From Streptomyces sp. NBC_01454 (GTDB lineage Bacteria; Actinomycetota; Actinomycetes; Streptomycetales; Streptomycetaceae): a stretch of DNA of 64,000 nt. Positions 54,999-63,881 of this stretch are shown here, in pieces. Both the position numbers and the translations under genes were made by a program. The notes under the pieces were generated by a model that was not told the DNA's origin, searched no databases, and saw only the letters and a program-made list of their open reading frames with translations. The stretch spans positions 5,890,001 to 5,954,000 of the forward strand of contig NZ_CP109460.1 of the NCBI RefSeq assembly GCF_036227565.1, written 5' to 3'. The first letter of the stretch is position 1. Each line of letters starts with the position of its first letter.

Positions 54999-55863
54999 GG
55001 GGCTCGGGCTCCTTCGGGGCGACCGGGGCGGACGGGTTGGCCGCCGGGGTGGCACGATTCGGCGACACCCTACCGGGGGCGAAGAAGAACAGGAGCGTGG
55101 GGATCAGATACAGAGCCCACACCGTGACCTGGAGAACCGTCGGGTCCGGCTGGAAGTTGAAGATGCCCTTCAGCAGGGTGCCGTACCAGCTGTCGGCCGG
55201 GATCTGCGCGCTGATGTCGAACGCCTGGGAGGTCAGCCCCGGCAGCACGTCCGCCTCCTGCAGATCGTGGAAGCCGTACGCCAGCACGCCCGCCGCGACC
55301 ACCACCAGCATGCCGCCGGTCCAGGTGAAGAACTTCGCCAGGTTGATCCGCACCGCGCCGCGGTAGAACAGCCAGCCCAGCGCCACCGCCGTCAGCAGCC
55401 CCAGCAGCGCGCCGATCAGCGGCCGTACCCCGTCGTTGGCGGACTGGGCGGCGGTCCAGATGAACAGCGCGGTCTCCAGACCCTCCCGGCCCACCGACAG
55501 GAACGCGGTGACCACCAGCGCCACGGTGCCCATCTGCAGGGCCGCGTCCAGCTTGCCGTGCAGCTCCTTCTTCAGATGCCGCGCGGTGCGCCGCATCCAG
55601 AAGACCATCCACGTCACCAGGCCCACCGCGATGATCGACAGTGAGCCGCCGAGCGCCTCCTGCGCCTTGAACGTCAGGGTCTCGGACCCGAATTGCAGCG
55701 CCGCGCCGAACGCGAACGACAGGACCACGGCGAGCGCGATGCCGATCCAGACCGGGCGCAGCGCCTCCCGCCGGCCGGTCTTGACCAGATAGGCGATGAG
55801 AATGCAGACGACGAGGCTGGCTTCCAGTCCCTCGCGCAGACCGATCAGGTAGTTGCCGAACAC
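54871..55863 (-). CDS. efeU: FTR1-family iron permease
   Basis: A 330-residue 7-TM permease: REGLE motifs in LIGLREGLEASLVVCILIAYL and SVGREGLETALFIW, the Glu residues forming the iron path. The C-terminal ~55 residues (after FFFAPGRVSPNR) are a Pro/Ala/Gly tail that overlaps the signal-peptide codons of the next gene by 128 bp. GTG at 55863 (VFGNYLIGLREG) is chosen because the family starts here; the frame is open upstream. Confidence 0.93.
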   Translation of the reverse strand: MFGNYLIGLREGLEASLVVCILIAYLVKTGRREALRPVWIGIALAVVLSFAFGAALQFGSETLTFKAQEALGGSLSIIAVGLVTWMVFWMRRTARHLKKELHGKLDAALQMGTVALVVTAFLSVGREGLETALFIWTAAQSANDGVRPLIGALLGLLTAVALGWLFYRGAVRINLAKFFTWTGGMLVVVAAGVLAYGFHDLQEADVLPGLTSQAFDISAQIPADSWYGTLLKGIFNFQPDPTVLQVTVWALYLIPTLLFFFAPGRVSPNRATPAANPSAPVAPKEPEPHDTQVAVPGARNTDVGSGGAGDTQRVHDGARREGDAAGGVED

Positions 55864-55930
55864 GTCGGTTTCTTCCCTTCCTTCGTACAGTTCATGGGGC
55901 GGCGGCGATGACGTTCCGGCGCCGGCGGTG

Positions 55931-57280
55931 TCAGGCGAACAGCTCCCGGCCCCACCAGTCGTCCGCGTGACGGACGCCCGGCGGCACCGCGAAGACCGCG
56001 GAACCCACGTGCTGGATGTACTCGTTGAGCGCGTCGCCCGCAGCCAGCCGCTTCTGGAGGGGGACGAAGCCCTGGCGCACATCGTGCTGGTAGGCGAGGA
56101 AGAACAGCCCCGCGTCCAGCCGGCCCAGGCCGTCCGTCCCGTCCGTGAAGGAGTAGCCGCGGCGCAGGATCCGGATCCCGCCGTTGGAGTCCGGGTGCGC
56201 GAGGCGGACGTGCGAGGTCGGCAGCATCGACTTCAGGTGCGGGGTGTCCCGCTCGTGCTTCCGGCCGGCGGGTGCGCCCTCGCCCTTGTCGCGGCCGAAG
56301 ATGTCCTCCTGCTCCTTGCGCGAGGTGCGGTCCCAGGTCTCGATGTGCATCCGGATGCGGCGGGCGACGAGGTAGGAGCCGCCGGCCATCCAGCGCTCCT
56401 TGCCCTTCGCCGCGCCGTCCGCGACCCAGACGTGCTTGTCGAGCGCGGCGGTGTCGGTGCCGGCGAGGTTGTGGGTGCCGTCCTTGAAGCCGAACATGTT
56501 GCGCGGGGTCTGCGCCTCCGGCGTCGTCGAGGACGTCTTGCCGAAGCCCAGCTGGGACCAGCGGATGGCGACCTTGCCGAAGCCGATCCGGGCCAGGTTG
56601 CGGATCGCGTGCACCGCCACCTGCGGGTCGTCCGCGCAGGCCTGGACGCACAGATCGCCGCCGCTGCGCGTCTTGTCGAGGTTGTCGCCGGGGAACTGCG
56701 GCAGGTCGATCAGCGCCTCGGGCCGCCGGGCCTTGATGCCGAACCGGTCCTTGCCGTCCTTCTCGAACAGCGTCGGGCCGATGCCGAAGGTCAGGGTGAG
56801 CCGGGACGGCGGCAGGCCGAGTGCCTCGCCGGTGTCGTCCGGCGGCGCCTCCGCCAGACCGCCGACCGCGCCGTCGCCGACCGTGTCCCCGGCCGTCATC
56901 CGCGCCGCCGCCTTCGTCCACTCCTTGAGCAGCGCGATCAGCTCGTCGCGATCGTCAGTGGTGACATCGAACGAGGCGAAGTGCAGGCGGTCCTGCACGG
57001 CGGTGGCGATTCCGGCCTGGTGTGCGCCGTGGAAGGGGACGGCCGCTCCCGCGGTCGCGTCCGCGCCGGCCGGCTGGGCGTCGCCGCCGGCACGCAGCGC
57101 CGCCGCCGTCCCGCCGGCCGTGACCGCGCCGAGCGCCAGGCCCGCACCGCCCCAGCCGAGCAACGCACGCCGCGAGGGCGCCCGCCCGTTGCCGTTCTGC
57201 GCGGCGGTGTCCTGCCCGCCACCCTCTCCGCCACCGTCTCCGGTGCCGTCCTGCGTCGTCGTGCCGTTGTCCTGCGTCAT
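55931..57280 (-). CDS. efeB: EfeB deferrochelatase/DyP-type peroxidase
   Basis: A 449-residue heme peroxidase: a Tat signal (SRRALLGWGGAGLALGAVTAGG), the DyP motif GFKDGT with catalytic Asp, RRIRMHIETWDRTS, and the heme His in the segment near SHVRLAHPDSNGG. In E. coli EfeB oxidises Fe(II) or removes iron from heme outside the membrane. Between efeO and efeU in the same operon, 28 and 67 bp apart. Confidence 0.94.
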   Translation of the reverse strand: MTQDNGTTTQDGTGDGGGEGGGQDTAAQNGNGRAPSRRALLGWGGAGLALGAVTAGGTAAALRAGGDAQPAGADATAGAAVPFHGAHQAGIATAVQDRLHFASFDVTTDDRDELIALLKEWTKAAARMTAGDTVGDGAVGGLAEAPPDDTGEALGLPPSRLTLTFGIGPTLFEKDGKDRFGIKARRPEALIDLPQFPGDNLDKTRSGGDLCVQACADDPQVAVHAIRNLARIGFGKVAIRWSQLGFGKTSSTTPEAQTPRNMFGFKDGTHNLAGTDTAALDKHVWVADGAAKGKERWMAGGSYLVARRIRMHIETWDRTSRKEQEDIFGRDKGEGAPAGRKHERDTPHLKSMLPTSHVRLAHPDSNGGIRILRRGYSFTDGTDGLGRLDAGLFFLAYQHDVRQGFVPLQKRLAAGDALNEYIQHVGSAVFAVPPGVRHADDWWGRELFA

Positions 57281-57308
57281 CCTGACCCCCTGGCCTGGCG
57301 GCGAACCG

Positions 57309-58463
57309 TTACTTGGTGGTGGCCACGGCGGCGGCCAGCTTCGACAGCGGCTCGGCCAGCGCGTTGACCCCGTCCGAGAGCTTCTTGCGCTCGGCCTTGT
57401 CGACCGTGTCGTAGGAGGCGAAGCCGTCGGCGGACTTGCTGTCGCGGTGCGCCGCGAGCAGCGCGCGAATCGCCGCGAACTGCTTGTCCAGCTCCTTGGC
57501 GAGCGCCGGGTCGTTCTTGCCGACGACCGGCTTGAGCAGCTCGTACGCCTTCTGAGCGCCCTCCACGTTGCCCTGGAAGTCGATCAGGTCGGTGTGGCTG
57601 TAGCGCTCTTCCTCACCGGTGACCTTGCCGGTGGCCACCTCGTCGAGCAGTTCCTTGGCGCCGTTGGCCATGCTGGTCGGGGTGATCTCGGCCTTGCCGA
57701 CCCGCTTCTGCCAGTCCTTCAGGTCGGTGATGAGCTGATCGGCGAGCTTCTTGTCGTCCCCGGAGATCTTCTTCTCCTCCCACAGGGACTGCTCCAGCTT
57801 GTGCCAGCCGGTCCACTTCTGGCCCTTCTCCACACCGTCGGCGCGCACATCGACCTTGGGGTCGATGTCACCGAACGACTCGGCGACCGGCTCGGTGCGC
57901 TCCCAGCCGACCCGCGAGACGGCGTACGCCTTCTTCGCGGCGTCGAGGTCGCCGGCCTTGACCGCGTCGGCGAACTTCTGCGCCTTCGGCAGGGTCTGGT
58001 CGGCCTGCTCCTGCACGTACGTGCGGTAGGCGGTGACCGCGGCGTCCAGCTTGGGGTCGCGCGTGGCGCTCGCGCCCTTGCCGCTGACGGTCACCTTCTG
58101 ACGGATGCCGTTGCCCTTCATGCCGGGCTTGCAGGCGATCTCGTACGAACCGGCCTTGACCTCGGCGGTGATGTCCGCGTGGGTGCCGGGCCCGATGTTC
58201 TCCCGCTCGGTGACGATCCGGTCGCCGGGAGCGTAGAGATACACCTCGGTGACCTTGGAGCCCTTGTTCTGCACCGCGAAGCGGACGTGTCCGGCGGGGA
58301 ACTCCTTGGTCGAGAGCTCGCAGCTGCTGTCGGTGGCGGTCACCTCGACCGTGCCCTTGCCGCCGCCTCCTTTGCCGTCGCTCTTCGCGGCGCAGCCGGC
58401 GACAGCGGTAACGGCCGTCGCCGCGGCTATGGCGGCGACGGCGGAGGTGCGAAGGGCTCGCAT
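57309..58463 (-). CDS. efeO: EfeO iron-uptake lipoprotein (cupredoxin + M75)
   Basis: A 384-residue exported protein: signal MRALRTSAVAAIAAATAVTAVAGC with lipobox, an N-terminal cupredoxin-like domain (TVEVTATDSSCELSTKEFPAGHVRFAVQN), then the imelysin/M75 domain with HxxE in GWHKLEQSLWEE. It captures periplasmic-side iron and passes it to EfeU. ATG at 58463 is chosen over 58535 to give a proper signal peptide. An iron-box-like sequence lies 88-106 bp upstream. Confidence 0.94.
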   Translation of the reverse strand: MRALRTSAVAAIAAATAVTAVAGCAAKSDGKGGGGKGTVEVTATDSSCELSTKEFPAGHVRFAVQNKGSKVTEVYLYAPGDRIVTERENIGPGTHADITAEVKAGSYEIACKPGMKGNGIRQKVTVSGKGASATRDPKLDAAVTAYRTYVQEQADQTLPKAQKFADAVKAGDLDAAKKAYAVSRVGWERTEPVAESFGDIDPKVDVRADGVEKGQKWTGWHKLEQSLWEEKKISGDDKKLADQLITDLKDWQKRVGKAEITPTSMANGAKELLDEVATGKVTGEEERYSHTDLIDFQGNVEGAQKAYELLKPVVGKNDPALAKELDKQFAAIRALLAAHRDSKSADGFASYDTVDKAERKKLSDGVNALAEPLSKLAAAVATTK

Positions 58464-58550
58464 AACGGGGCTCCAAGCGGGCTCGGATGTACGGATTCGA
58501 CGTACGGGACGATAGACGGTCACTGAGATCGCCACTAAGGCAGCCCTAAC

Positions 58551-58569
58551 TTACGTGAGGCTTACCTAT
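58551..58569. promoter_or_regulatory. DtxR/IdeR-type iron box upstream of efeO
   Basis: TTACGTGAGGCTTACCTAT matches the DtxR/DmdR/IdeR consensus TTAGGTTAGGCTAACCTAA at 15 of 19 positions. It should bind the iron-loaded repressor and block the efe operon when iron is plentiful. Confidence 0.8.
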
Positions 58570-58795
58570 TCCTGCCCGCGGTTTCCCGTGATCCCGCTCT
58601 CATGGACAACGGCCCGGTTACGGATCGGCCCGCGCCGGGTCACGGAAGCGTCATGCGCCGGTCAAGGTAAGGACCGGGTGTGCCGGCGGGGTGTGACGGG
58701 CGGGTGAGGGCCGGTGGAGCCCCCCGGCGGACCGGTGTGCGCCGGAGGGCGGGGCGGCCCGGGCGCCCCGGCCGGCCGTGCGCTTCACTGTCCGG

Positions 58796-59461
58796 ATGGC
58801 CGAACTCGACGTGCTCCGGGTGTTCTGCGGCCCGGAGGGGGACGCGGGCAATCTGCTCGGCGTGGTGTGCGACGGGGCGGCCGTCCCCGATGCCGCGGGA
58901 CGCGCCGCGCTCGCGGCCGAACTCGGCTTCAGCGAAACCGTCTTCCTCGACGACGCCGACCGCGGCACCGTCGACATCCATACGCCGAGCTCCCGACTCC
59001 CGTTCGCCGGGCATCCGCTGGTCGGTCTGGCCTGGTTGCTGCGGAGCCTGGGGCGGCCGCCGCGCATCCTTCGCCCGCCGGCCGGTGCGGTCGAGGTCGA
59101 CTTCGACGGGGATCTGACCTGGGTGCGCGGACGCGCCGCCTGGGTTCCGGCCCGCACCACCCGGCGCCATGCCTCGCCCGCCGAGGTCGACGCGCTGCCC
59201 GCGCCGCCGCCGGGCGAGGGCTGGCTCTACGCCTGGGCCTGGCAGGACGAGGCCGCCGGCGTGGTCCGGGCCCGGGGCTTCCCGCGGCGCGGCGAGAGTA
59301 TTGCCGAGGATGAGGCGACGGGCGCCGCGGCCATGCTGCTGACCCATGAGCTGGGCCGCCCGCTCGACATCCGCCAGGGCGCCGGCTCGCAGATCCTCAC
59401 CCGCCTCCACCCCGACGGCATCATCTCCGTCGGGGGGCGGGTGTGCCGTCAGGCGCCGTAG
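58796..59461 (+). CDS. PhzF-family isomerase-like protein
   Basis: A 221-residue member of the PhzF epimerase-like family: N-terminal LRVFCGPEGDAGNLLGVV (family GNP motif replaced), catalytic Glu in LGFSETVFL, RLPFAGHPLVGLAWLL, GESIAEDEATGAAAMLL and GAGSQILTRLHPDG. Shorter than the usual ~280 residues, with the centre of the second lobe trimmed. GTG at 58778 would add six residues. Substrate unknown. Confidence 0.88.
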   Translation: MAELDVLRVFCGPEGDAGNLLGVVCDGAAVPDAAGRAALAAELGFSETVFLDDADRGTVDIHTPSSRLPFAGHPLVGLAWLLRSLGRPPRILRPPAGAVEVDFDGDLTWVRGRAAWVPARTTRRHASPAEVDALPAPPPGEGWLYAWAWQDEAAGVVRARGFPRRGESIAEDEATGAAAMLLTHELGRPLDIRQGAGSQILTRLHPDGIISVGGRVCRQAP

Positions 59462-59503
59462 TACCCGTACGACCGCCGGTCGCGGGGAAGGCGCGGTGGC
59501 CCG

Positions 59504-60211
59504 CTAGGCGCTCAGCGGGAACTGCTCGCCCAGTTCCCGGAAGACCGCGCCGTTCAGCCGGAATGCGTGCTTGCACTCGTCGACCACGCGCTGTTTCTCC
59601 AGGTCGTCGACCGGCAGCGCGTCCAGCAGCGCCCGGTATCGGCGCTTGAAGGCGGCCGGGTTGGGGATGTCCTCGAAGACGTAGAACCGCACCCCGTCTC
59701 CCTTGCGGGCGAAGCCCCAGGTCTTCTCGGCGGTGCCGCGGATGAGCTGGCCGCCGGAGAGGTCGCCGAGATAGCGGGTGTAGTGGTGGGCGACGAAGCC
59801 GCCCGGCCAGGTGCGGGCGCAGGTCGCGACCCGGTCCGCGTAGGCGGCGGTGGCCGGCAGCGGGGTGAGTCCGGTGCGCCAGCCGGGCCCGCCGAGATGG
59901 GCGAGATCGCGCTCCAGCTCGGCGGTGCGGGCCAGTTCCGGACGGAGGAAGGGGCCGGCCACCGGGTCGGCGGCGAGCGTGTCGGAGACGTCCTCCAGGG
60001 CGCGGTAGACGAACCACAGTTGTTCGGTGTAGCGCCGGTAGGCCGGGATGCCGAGCCCGCCGCCGAGGAGATCGCTCATGAAGGAGGAGTTCTCGGCCTC
60101 GGTGTGCTGTTCGTGGGACGCGGTGCGGATAACTGTAGAGAAAGGGGTGAAAGGGGCGGATGGTGCGGACGGAACGGCCGGTGCGGACGGACGCGGGCTG
60201 GACGCTTCCAA
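59504..60211 (-). CDS. heme oxygenase (biliverdin-producing)
   Basis: A 235-residue HemO-type enzyme: proximal His in IRTASHEQHTEAE, YRRYTEQLWFVYRALED, and the distal-helix glycines in RYLGDLSGGQLIRGTAEK. It opens heme to biliverdin, CO and iron. TTG at 60211 has GGAGG 7 bp upstream and is a firm start choice. An iron-box-like sequence precedes it, fitting iron-starvation control alongside efeOBU. Confidence 0.94.
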   Translation of the reverse strand: MEASSPRPSAPAVPSAPSAPFTPFSTVIRTASHEQHTEAENSSFMSDLLGGGLGIPAYRRYTEQLWFVYRALEDVSDTLAADPVAGPFLRPELARTAELERDLAHLGGPGWRTGLTPLPATAAYADRVATCARTWPGGFVAHHYTRYLGDLSGGQLIRGTAEKTWGFARKGDGVRFYVFEDIPNPAAFKRRYRALLDALPVDDLEKQRVVDECKHAFRLNGAVFRELGEQFPLSA

Positions 60212-60287
60212 GGCGGGCCTCCGGGGACCGAGGGGGCGGACGGGAGCGGGCCGGCCGCGCCGGGTCGCCGACGCCTGGACTCAGACA

Positions 60288-60306
60288 ACTGCTGAGGCTT
60301 ACCTGA
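60288..60306. promoter_or_regulatory. probable iron box upstream of heme oxygenase
   Basis: ACTGCTGAGGCTTACCTGA matches the DtxR-type consensus at 12 of 19 positions, including the core AGGCTTACCT which is identical to the site upstream of efeO. It lies 77 bp before the heme oxygenase start. Confidence 0.6.
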
Positions 60307-60425
60307 GTCAGCCCGTTCCCGACGTCCTGTCGACAGCCAGCCTACGCCGGTTCCCGACATCCTGTCGGTAAAGGCCCGCCCCGCTCCCGGTCAGGAAAGC
60401 GTGCGGATCTCCGCCCCGCTCCCGG

Positions 60426-61283
60426 TCAGGGAAGCGTGAGGATCTCGGCCCCGGTGTCCGTCACCACCAGTGTGTGCTCGAACTGTGCGGTCCGCTTGCG
60501 GTCCTTGGTCACGACCGTCCAGCCGTCGTCCCACATGTCGTAGTCGTGGGACCCCAGCGTCAGCATCGGCTCGATGGTGAACGTCATGCCGGGCTTGATG
60601 TCGGTGGTGTGGTGCGGGCTGTCGTAGTGCGGAACGATCAGGCCGGAGTGGAAGGAGGAGTTGATGCCGTGACCGGTGAAGTCACGGACGACTCCGTAGC
60701 CGAAGCGCTTGGCGTAGGACTCGATGACCCGGCCGATGATGTTGATCTGCCGGCCCGGCTTGACGGCCTTGATCGCGCGGTTGAGCGCCTCACGGGTGCG
60801 CTCCACCAGCAGCGTGGACTCCTCGTCCACGTCGCCGCACAGATAGGTGGCGTTGTTGTCGCCGTGCACGCCGTTGAGGTACGCGGTGACATCGAGGTTC
60901 ACGATGTCACCGTCCTTGAGGACGGTCGAGTCCGGGATGCCGTGGCAGATGACCTCGTTGAGCGAGGAGCACAGGGACTTGGGGAAGCCGCGGTAGCCGA
61001 GGGTGGACGGGTAGGCGCCGTGGTCGCACATGAACTCATGGGCGACCCGGTCCAGTTCATCGGTGGTCACGCCCGGCGCGATCAGCTTGGCGGCCTCCGC
61101 CATCGCCTGCGCGGCGATCCGGCCGGCGATCCGCATCTTCTCGATCGTTTCGGCATCCTGCACCTCGGGCCCCGTGTACGGGGTGGGCGCGTCCTTCCCG
61201 ACGTACTCGGGGCGCGGGATCGAGGCAGGGACGGGGCGGGTGGGGGAGATCTTCCCCGGGGCAAGGAGTGACTGGCCAGACAT
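60426..61283 (-). CDS. map: methionine aminopeptidase, type I
   Basis: A 285-residue MetAP1 that removes N-terminal Met. It has an N-terminal extension with the [16 protein letters not shown] proline motif seen in actinobacterial MetAP1c, then metal ligands in [20 protein letters not shown] (Asp, Asp), RDFTGHGIN (His), FTIEPML (Glu) and [11 protein letters not shown] (Glu). ATG at 61283 gives the usual MSGQSLL start. Confidence 0.95.
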   Translation of the reverse strand: MSGQSLLAPGKISPTRPVPASIPRPEYVGKDAPTPYTGPEVQDAETIEKMRIAGRIAAQAMAEAAKLIAPGVTTDELDRVAHEFMCDHGAYPSTLGYRGFPKSLCSSLNEVICHGIPDSTVLKDGDIVNLDVTAYLNGVHGDNNATYLCGDVDEESTLLVERTREALNRAIKAVKPGRQINIIGRVIESYAKRFGYGVVRDFTGHGINSSFHSGLIVPHYDSPHHTTDIKPGMTFTIEPMLTLGSHDYDMWDDGWTVVTKDRKRTAQFEHTLVVTDTGAEILTLP

Positions 61284-61348
61284 GTCAGCGAGTGTATCCG
61301 CGGGCCGTCGGGCAGGATGGTGGCACAAAACATCCACAGGAGGCGGCA

Positions 61349-61591
61349 ATGGCGCTGTTCAAGAGGCGTACGGTCGGCAAGCCGGGCGAGTGGTTCTACT
61401 GCCTCAAGCACCAGACGGTCGAAGAAGGGCCGGAGTGCCGCGCCGCCGACCGCTTCGGTCCGTACGACACCCGCGAGGAGGCGTCGCACGCCATGGAGAC
61501 CGCCCGCGAGCGGAATCTGGAGTGGGAGACCGACCCGAAGTGGCACGACAAGAGCGCGGGGCAGGGGACGGGCGGCGGGGAGGACGAGTAG
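61349..61591 (+). CDS. small conserved actinobacterial protein
   Basis: An 80-residue protein, [60 protein letters not shown] and a Gly/Asp tail. Two cysteines and a His ([13 protein letters not shown]) could bind a metal. Strong SD AGGAGG 7 bp upstream of ATG. Divergent from map. Function unknown. Confidence 0.88.
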   Translation: MALFKRRTVGKPGEWFYCLKHQTVEEGPECRAADRFGPYDTREEASHAMETARERNLEWETDPKWHDKSAGQGTGGGEDE

Positions 61592-61641
61592 CCGCGTAGC
61601 GGCCGGGCGGCGGGGCTCCTGCCACCCGGGCTCGTCCGGCC

Positions 61642-63084
61642 TCAGACCGGTGCCGGGTCCGTGTCCTGGGCGTCCGCCCCGGGTCGGCCCTGGTCAGCGG
61701 CCCGGTCACCGGCCCGGCCGTCCGCCGGGGCGTCCGCCGCGGAGGCCCGGCGCTCCCGCATCCGCCGGGCGTGCTCGTCGGTCCTGGCGTCGTACGCCCT
61801 CAGCTTCGGCAGCCCCAGGGCCAGCAGCCCGACGCCCGCGAAGCACAGCAGACCGCCCGCCGACACCGCCGCCCGCACGCCCGTCAGCGCCGCCATCCCG
61901 CCGACCCGCACCTGGCCCAGCTGCGGGCCCGACGCGTACGACAGCAGCTCGATGCCGGCCAGCCGGCCGCGCAGCTCGTCGGGGATGGTCTGGTTCCACA
62001 TCGCCGAGCGGAAGATGCCGCTGACCATGTCGAAGGCGCCGGCCAGGGTCAGCAGGAGCAGCACCGCCCAGACCTGCCGCAGCTGCCCGGCGGCGGCGAT
62101 CGCCAGGCCCCAGCCGGCGGCCGCCAGCACGATCGCCCGGCCCTGCCGGTGGACCCGCCCGGTCCAGCCGCTGGTCAGGCTCACCAGCAGGGAGCCGGCC
62201 GGCAGCGCCGCGTACATCAGCCCCAGCGACCAGGGCGCGTGGAGGTCATCGGCGAGGAACGGGAAGATCGCCAGCGGGAAGGCGAAGAGCATCGCGATCA
62301 CGTCGACGGCGTAGGTGCCGAGCAGCTCCTTGCGGCTCCAGGCATAGCGCGCGCCCTCAGCGATCCCGCGCAGCGAGGGTTTCTCGGCGTCGTGCGAGGC
62401 GGGTGACGGCGCCAGCTTGCGGGAGAGCAGCACCGAGAGCACGAAGGTGACCGCATCGATGGCGTACGCCCAGCGCAGTCCGGCAAGGGCGAGCAGTCCG
62501 CCGGCCAGGGCCGGTCCGGCGATGGCGCCGATCTGCCAGCGCAGCGCGTTGAGTGCGGCGGCCGCGGCGAGCTGGTCGTGCCGCACGATCCGCGGCACGA
62601 TCGCGTCCAGGGCCGGCCGCTGCAGCCCGGTCAGCGCGCTGGACAGCGCGGCCGCCGCGTACAGCGGCCACACCAGCGGGTGCGGCAGCAGGCTGTTGAC
62701 CAGCAGCAGCGCGGAGATCAGGCCGAGTGCCAGCTCGCTGCCGACGATCAGCCGGCGGCGGTCCACGGAGTCGGCGAGCGCACCGCCGTAGAGACCGAAG
62801 ACCAGCAGCGGGACCAGCTCCACCGCGCCCAGCGCACCGACCGCGAGGGTGGAGCCGGTCAGCTCCTTGAGCTGGAGCGGCAGCGCCACGACGGTCAGGA
62901 AGGTGCCGAAGACCGTGATCGCGCCCGCGCACCACAGCAGCCGGAAGTCGCGCGAGGTGCGCCAGGGCGCCAGATCCGGCAGCAGCGCGGTCAGGCGCCG
63001 GCGGGCAGTGGGCGAGGGGGAGTCACGTGGGGGGCCGTCCGAAGTCACCGCAGCACCCTCGCCCGCGGGCACAAGGTGGCGCAA
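61642..63084 (-). CDS. MFS transporter (MFS_3/enterobactin-exporter-like)
   Basis: A 480-residue 12-TM protein: FRLLWCAGAITVFGTFLTVVALPLQLKELTGSTLAVGALGAVELVPLLVFGLYGGALADSVDRRRLIVGSELALG is the family's TM1-TM3 with motif A. The long C-terminal tail after ~440 is Arg/Ala/Asp-rich. The GTG for VTSDGPPRD (63048) is an alternative start. The exported substrate is unknown; family members include siderophore exporters, but no siderophore genes are nearby. Confidence 0.9.
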   Translation of the reverse strand: MRHLVPAGEGAAVTSDGPPRDSPSPTARRRLTALLPDLAPWRTSRDFRLLWCAGAITVFGTFLTVVALPLQLKELTGSTLAVGALGAVELVPLLVFGLYGGALADSVDRRRLIVGSELALGLISALLLVNSLLPHPLVWPLYAAAALSSALTGLQRPALDAIVPRIVRHDQLAAAAALNALRWQIGAIAGPALAGGLLALAGLRWAYAIDAVTFVLSVLLSRKLAPSPASHDAEKPSLRGIAEGARYAWSRKELLGTYAVDVIAMLFAFPLAIFPFLADDLHAPWSLGLMYAALPAGSLLVSLTSGWTGRVHRQGRAIVLAAAGWGLAIAAAGQLRQVWAVLLLLTLAGAFDMVSGIFRSAMWNQTIPDELRGRLAGIELLSYASGPQLGQVRVGGMAALTGVRAAVSAGGLLCFAGVGLLALGLPKLRAYDARTDEHARRMRERRASAADAPADGRAGDRAADQGRPGADAQDTDPAPV

Positions 63085-63120
63085 AGGGTTTTTTCCGGCC
63101 GTGCGCGGCCGGGCGGAGGG

Positions 63121-63750
63121 CTACCAGCGCGGGGGCGGCGGGGCGGTCAACTGGTCGGCGAGGCGGGCCAGCCGGTCCCGGAACCGGCGGCGGCCGCGGG
63201 ACGGCGGCAGGCAGTTCTCCCCGGCGGCCGCGCTCACCAGATGCTGGACGGTGTCGAGGTCGAGGTCCGGCGAGGCCGCGGAGGCGCCGGCGGGCGGAGC
63301 CGGGGGAGCGGCGAGCGCGTCATGGGCCAGGGCGTGCAGATCGCGGTCGCCGCCGTCCAGGGCGAGCACCGTCGCGCCGTTGCGGCGGGCGTCGTGCACC
63401 CGCTCCAGCAGCCCGGCGCCCGGTGCCCCCGGCGCGACGACCAGCAGCGTCTCGCCCCGCCCGGCCGCCTCCAGCCGGCCCAGCCCGACCGCCAGATGGG
63501 CCGGTGCCCCGCCCGGGACGCGATGGCGCACCAGGGTCGGGGACAGCTCCGGCAGGCCCGACCAGGCGGCCTCGTCGTCGAGGTGGGCGGCCAGGTGCCA
63601 GGGCTCGTACGCGGTACTGCCGACCAGCAGCAGCCCGCCGCGGTGCGGGGCGACGGAGGACCGCAGCGCCCCGGCGAAGCGGCGGGTGGCCTGCACCCAC
63701 TCGGTCCCGGCGAGGACTTCACGCAGCAAGGCGACGCGTACGGCATCCAT
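63121..63750 (-). CDS. uncharacterised actinobacterial protein
   Basis: A 209-residue protein without TM segments. LLLVGSTAYEPWHLAAHLDDEAAW, HLAVGLGRLEAAGRGETLLVV and RRNGATVLALDGGDRDLHALAHDALA suggest an alpha/beta fold of the SIS-like or Rossmann kind. The C-terminal HLVSAAAGENCLPPSRGRRRFRDRLARLADQLT is helical and basic. ATG at 63750 chosen. Function not recognised. Confidence 0.75.
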   Translation of the reverse strand: MDAVRVALLREVLAGTEWVQATRRFAGALRSSVAPHRGGLLLVGSTAYEPWHLAAHLDDEAAWSGLPELSPTLVRHRVPGGAPAHLAVGLGRLEAAGRGETLLVVAPGAPGAGLLERVHDARRNGATVLALDGGDRDLHALAHDALAAPPAPPAGASAASPDLDLDTVQHLVSAAAGENCLPPSRGRRRFRDRLARLADQLTAPPPPRW

Positions 63751-63881
63751 GGCCCGGCATCCTGCCGCACCACGGCGCGCCACGGGCGCGAATGCAACGG
63801 GGGTCACCCATACGGGACTTGCGCGCCGGCGGCGCACCGGCGCTTCGGCTCCCCGGCGCCCCAGTTCCCCCTCCAGGCCCT

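Noticed and set aside
58640..59410. 256-codon minus-strand frame opposite the PhzF gene
   Set aside because: Arg/Gly/Pro-rich shadow of the PhzF reading frame with no family resemblance.
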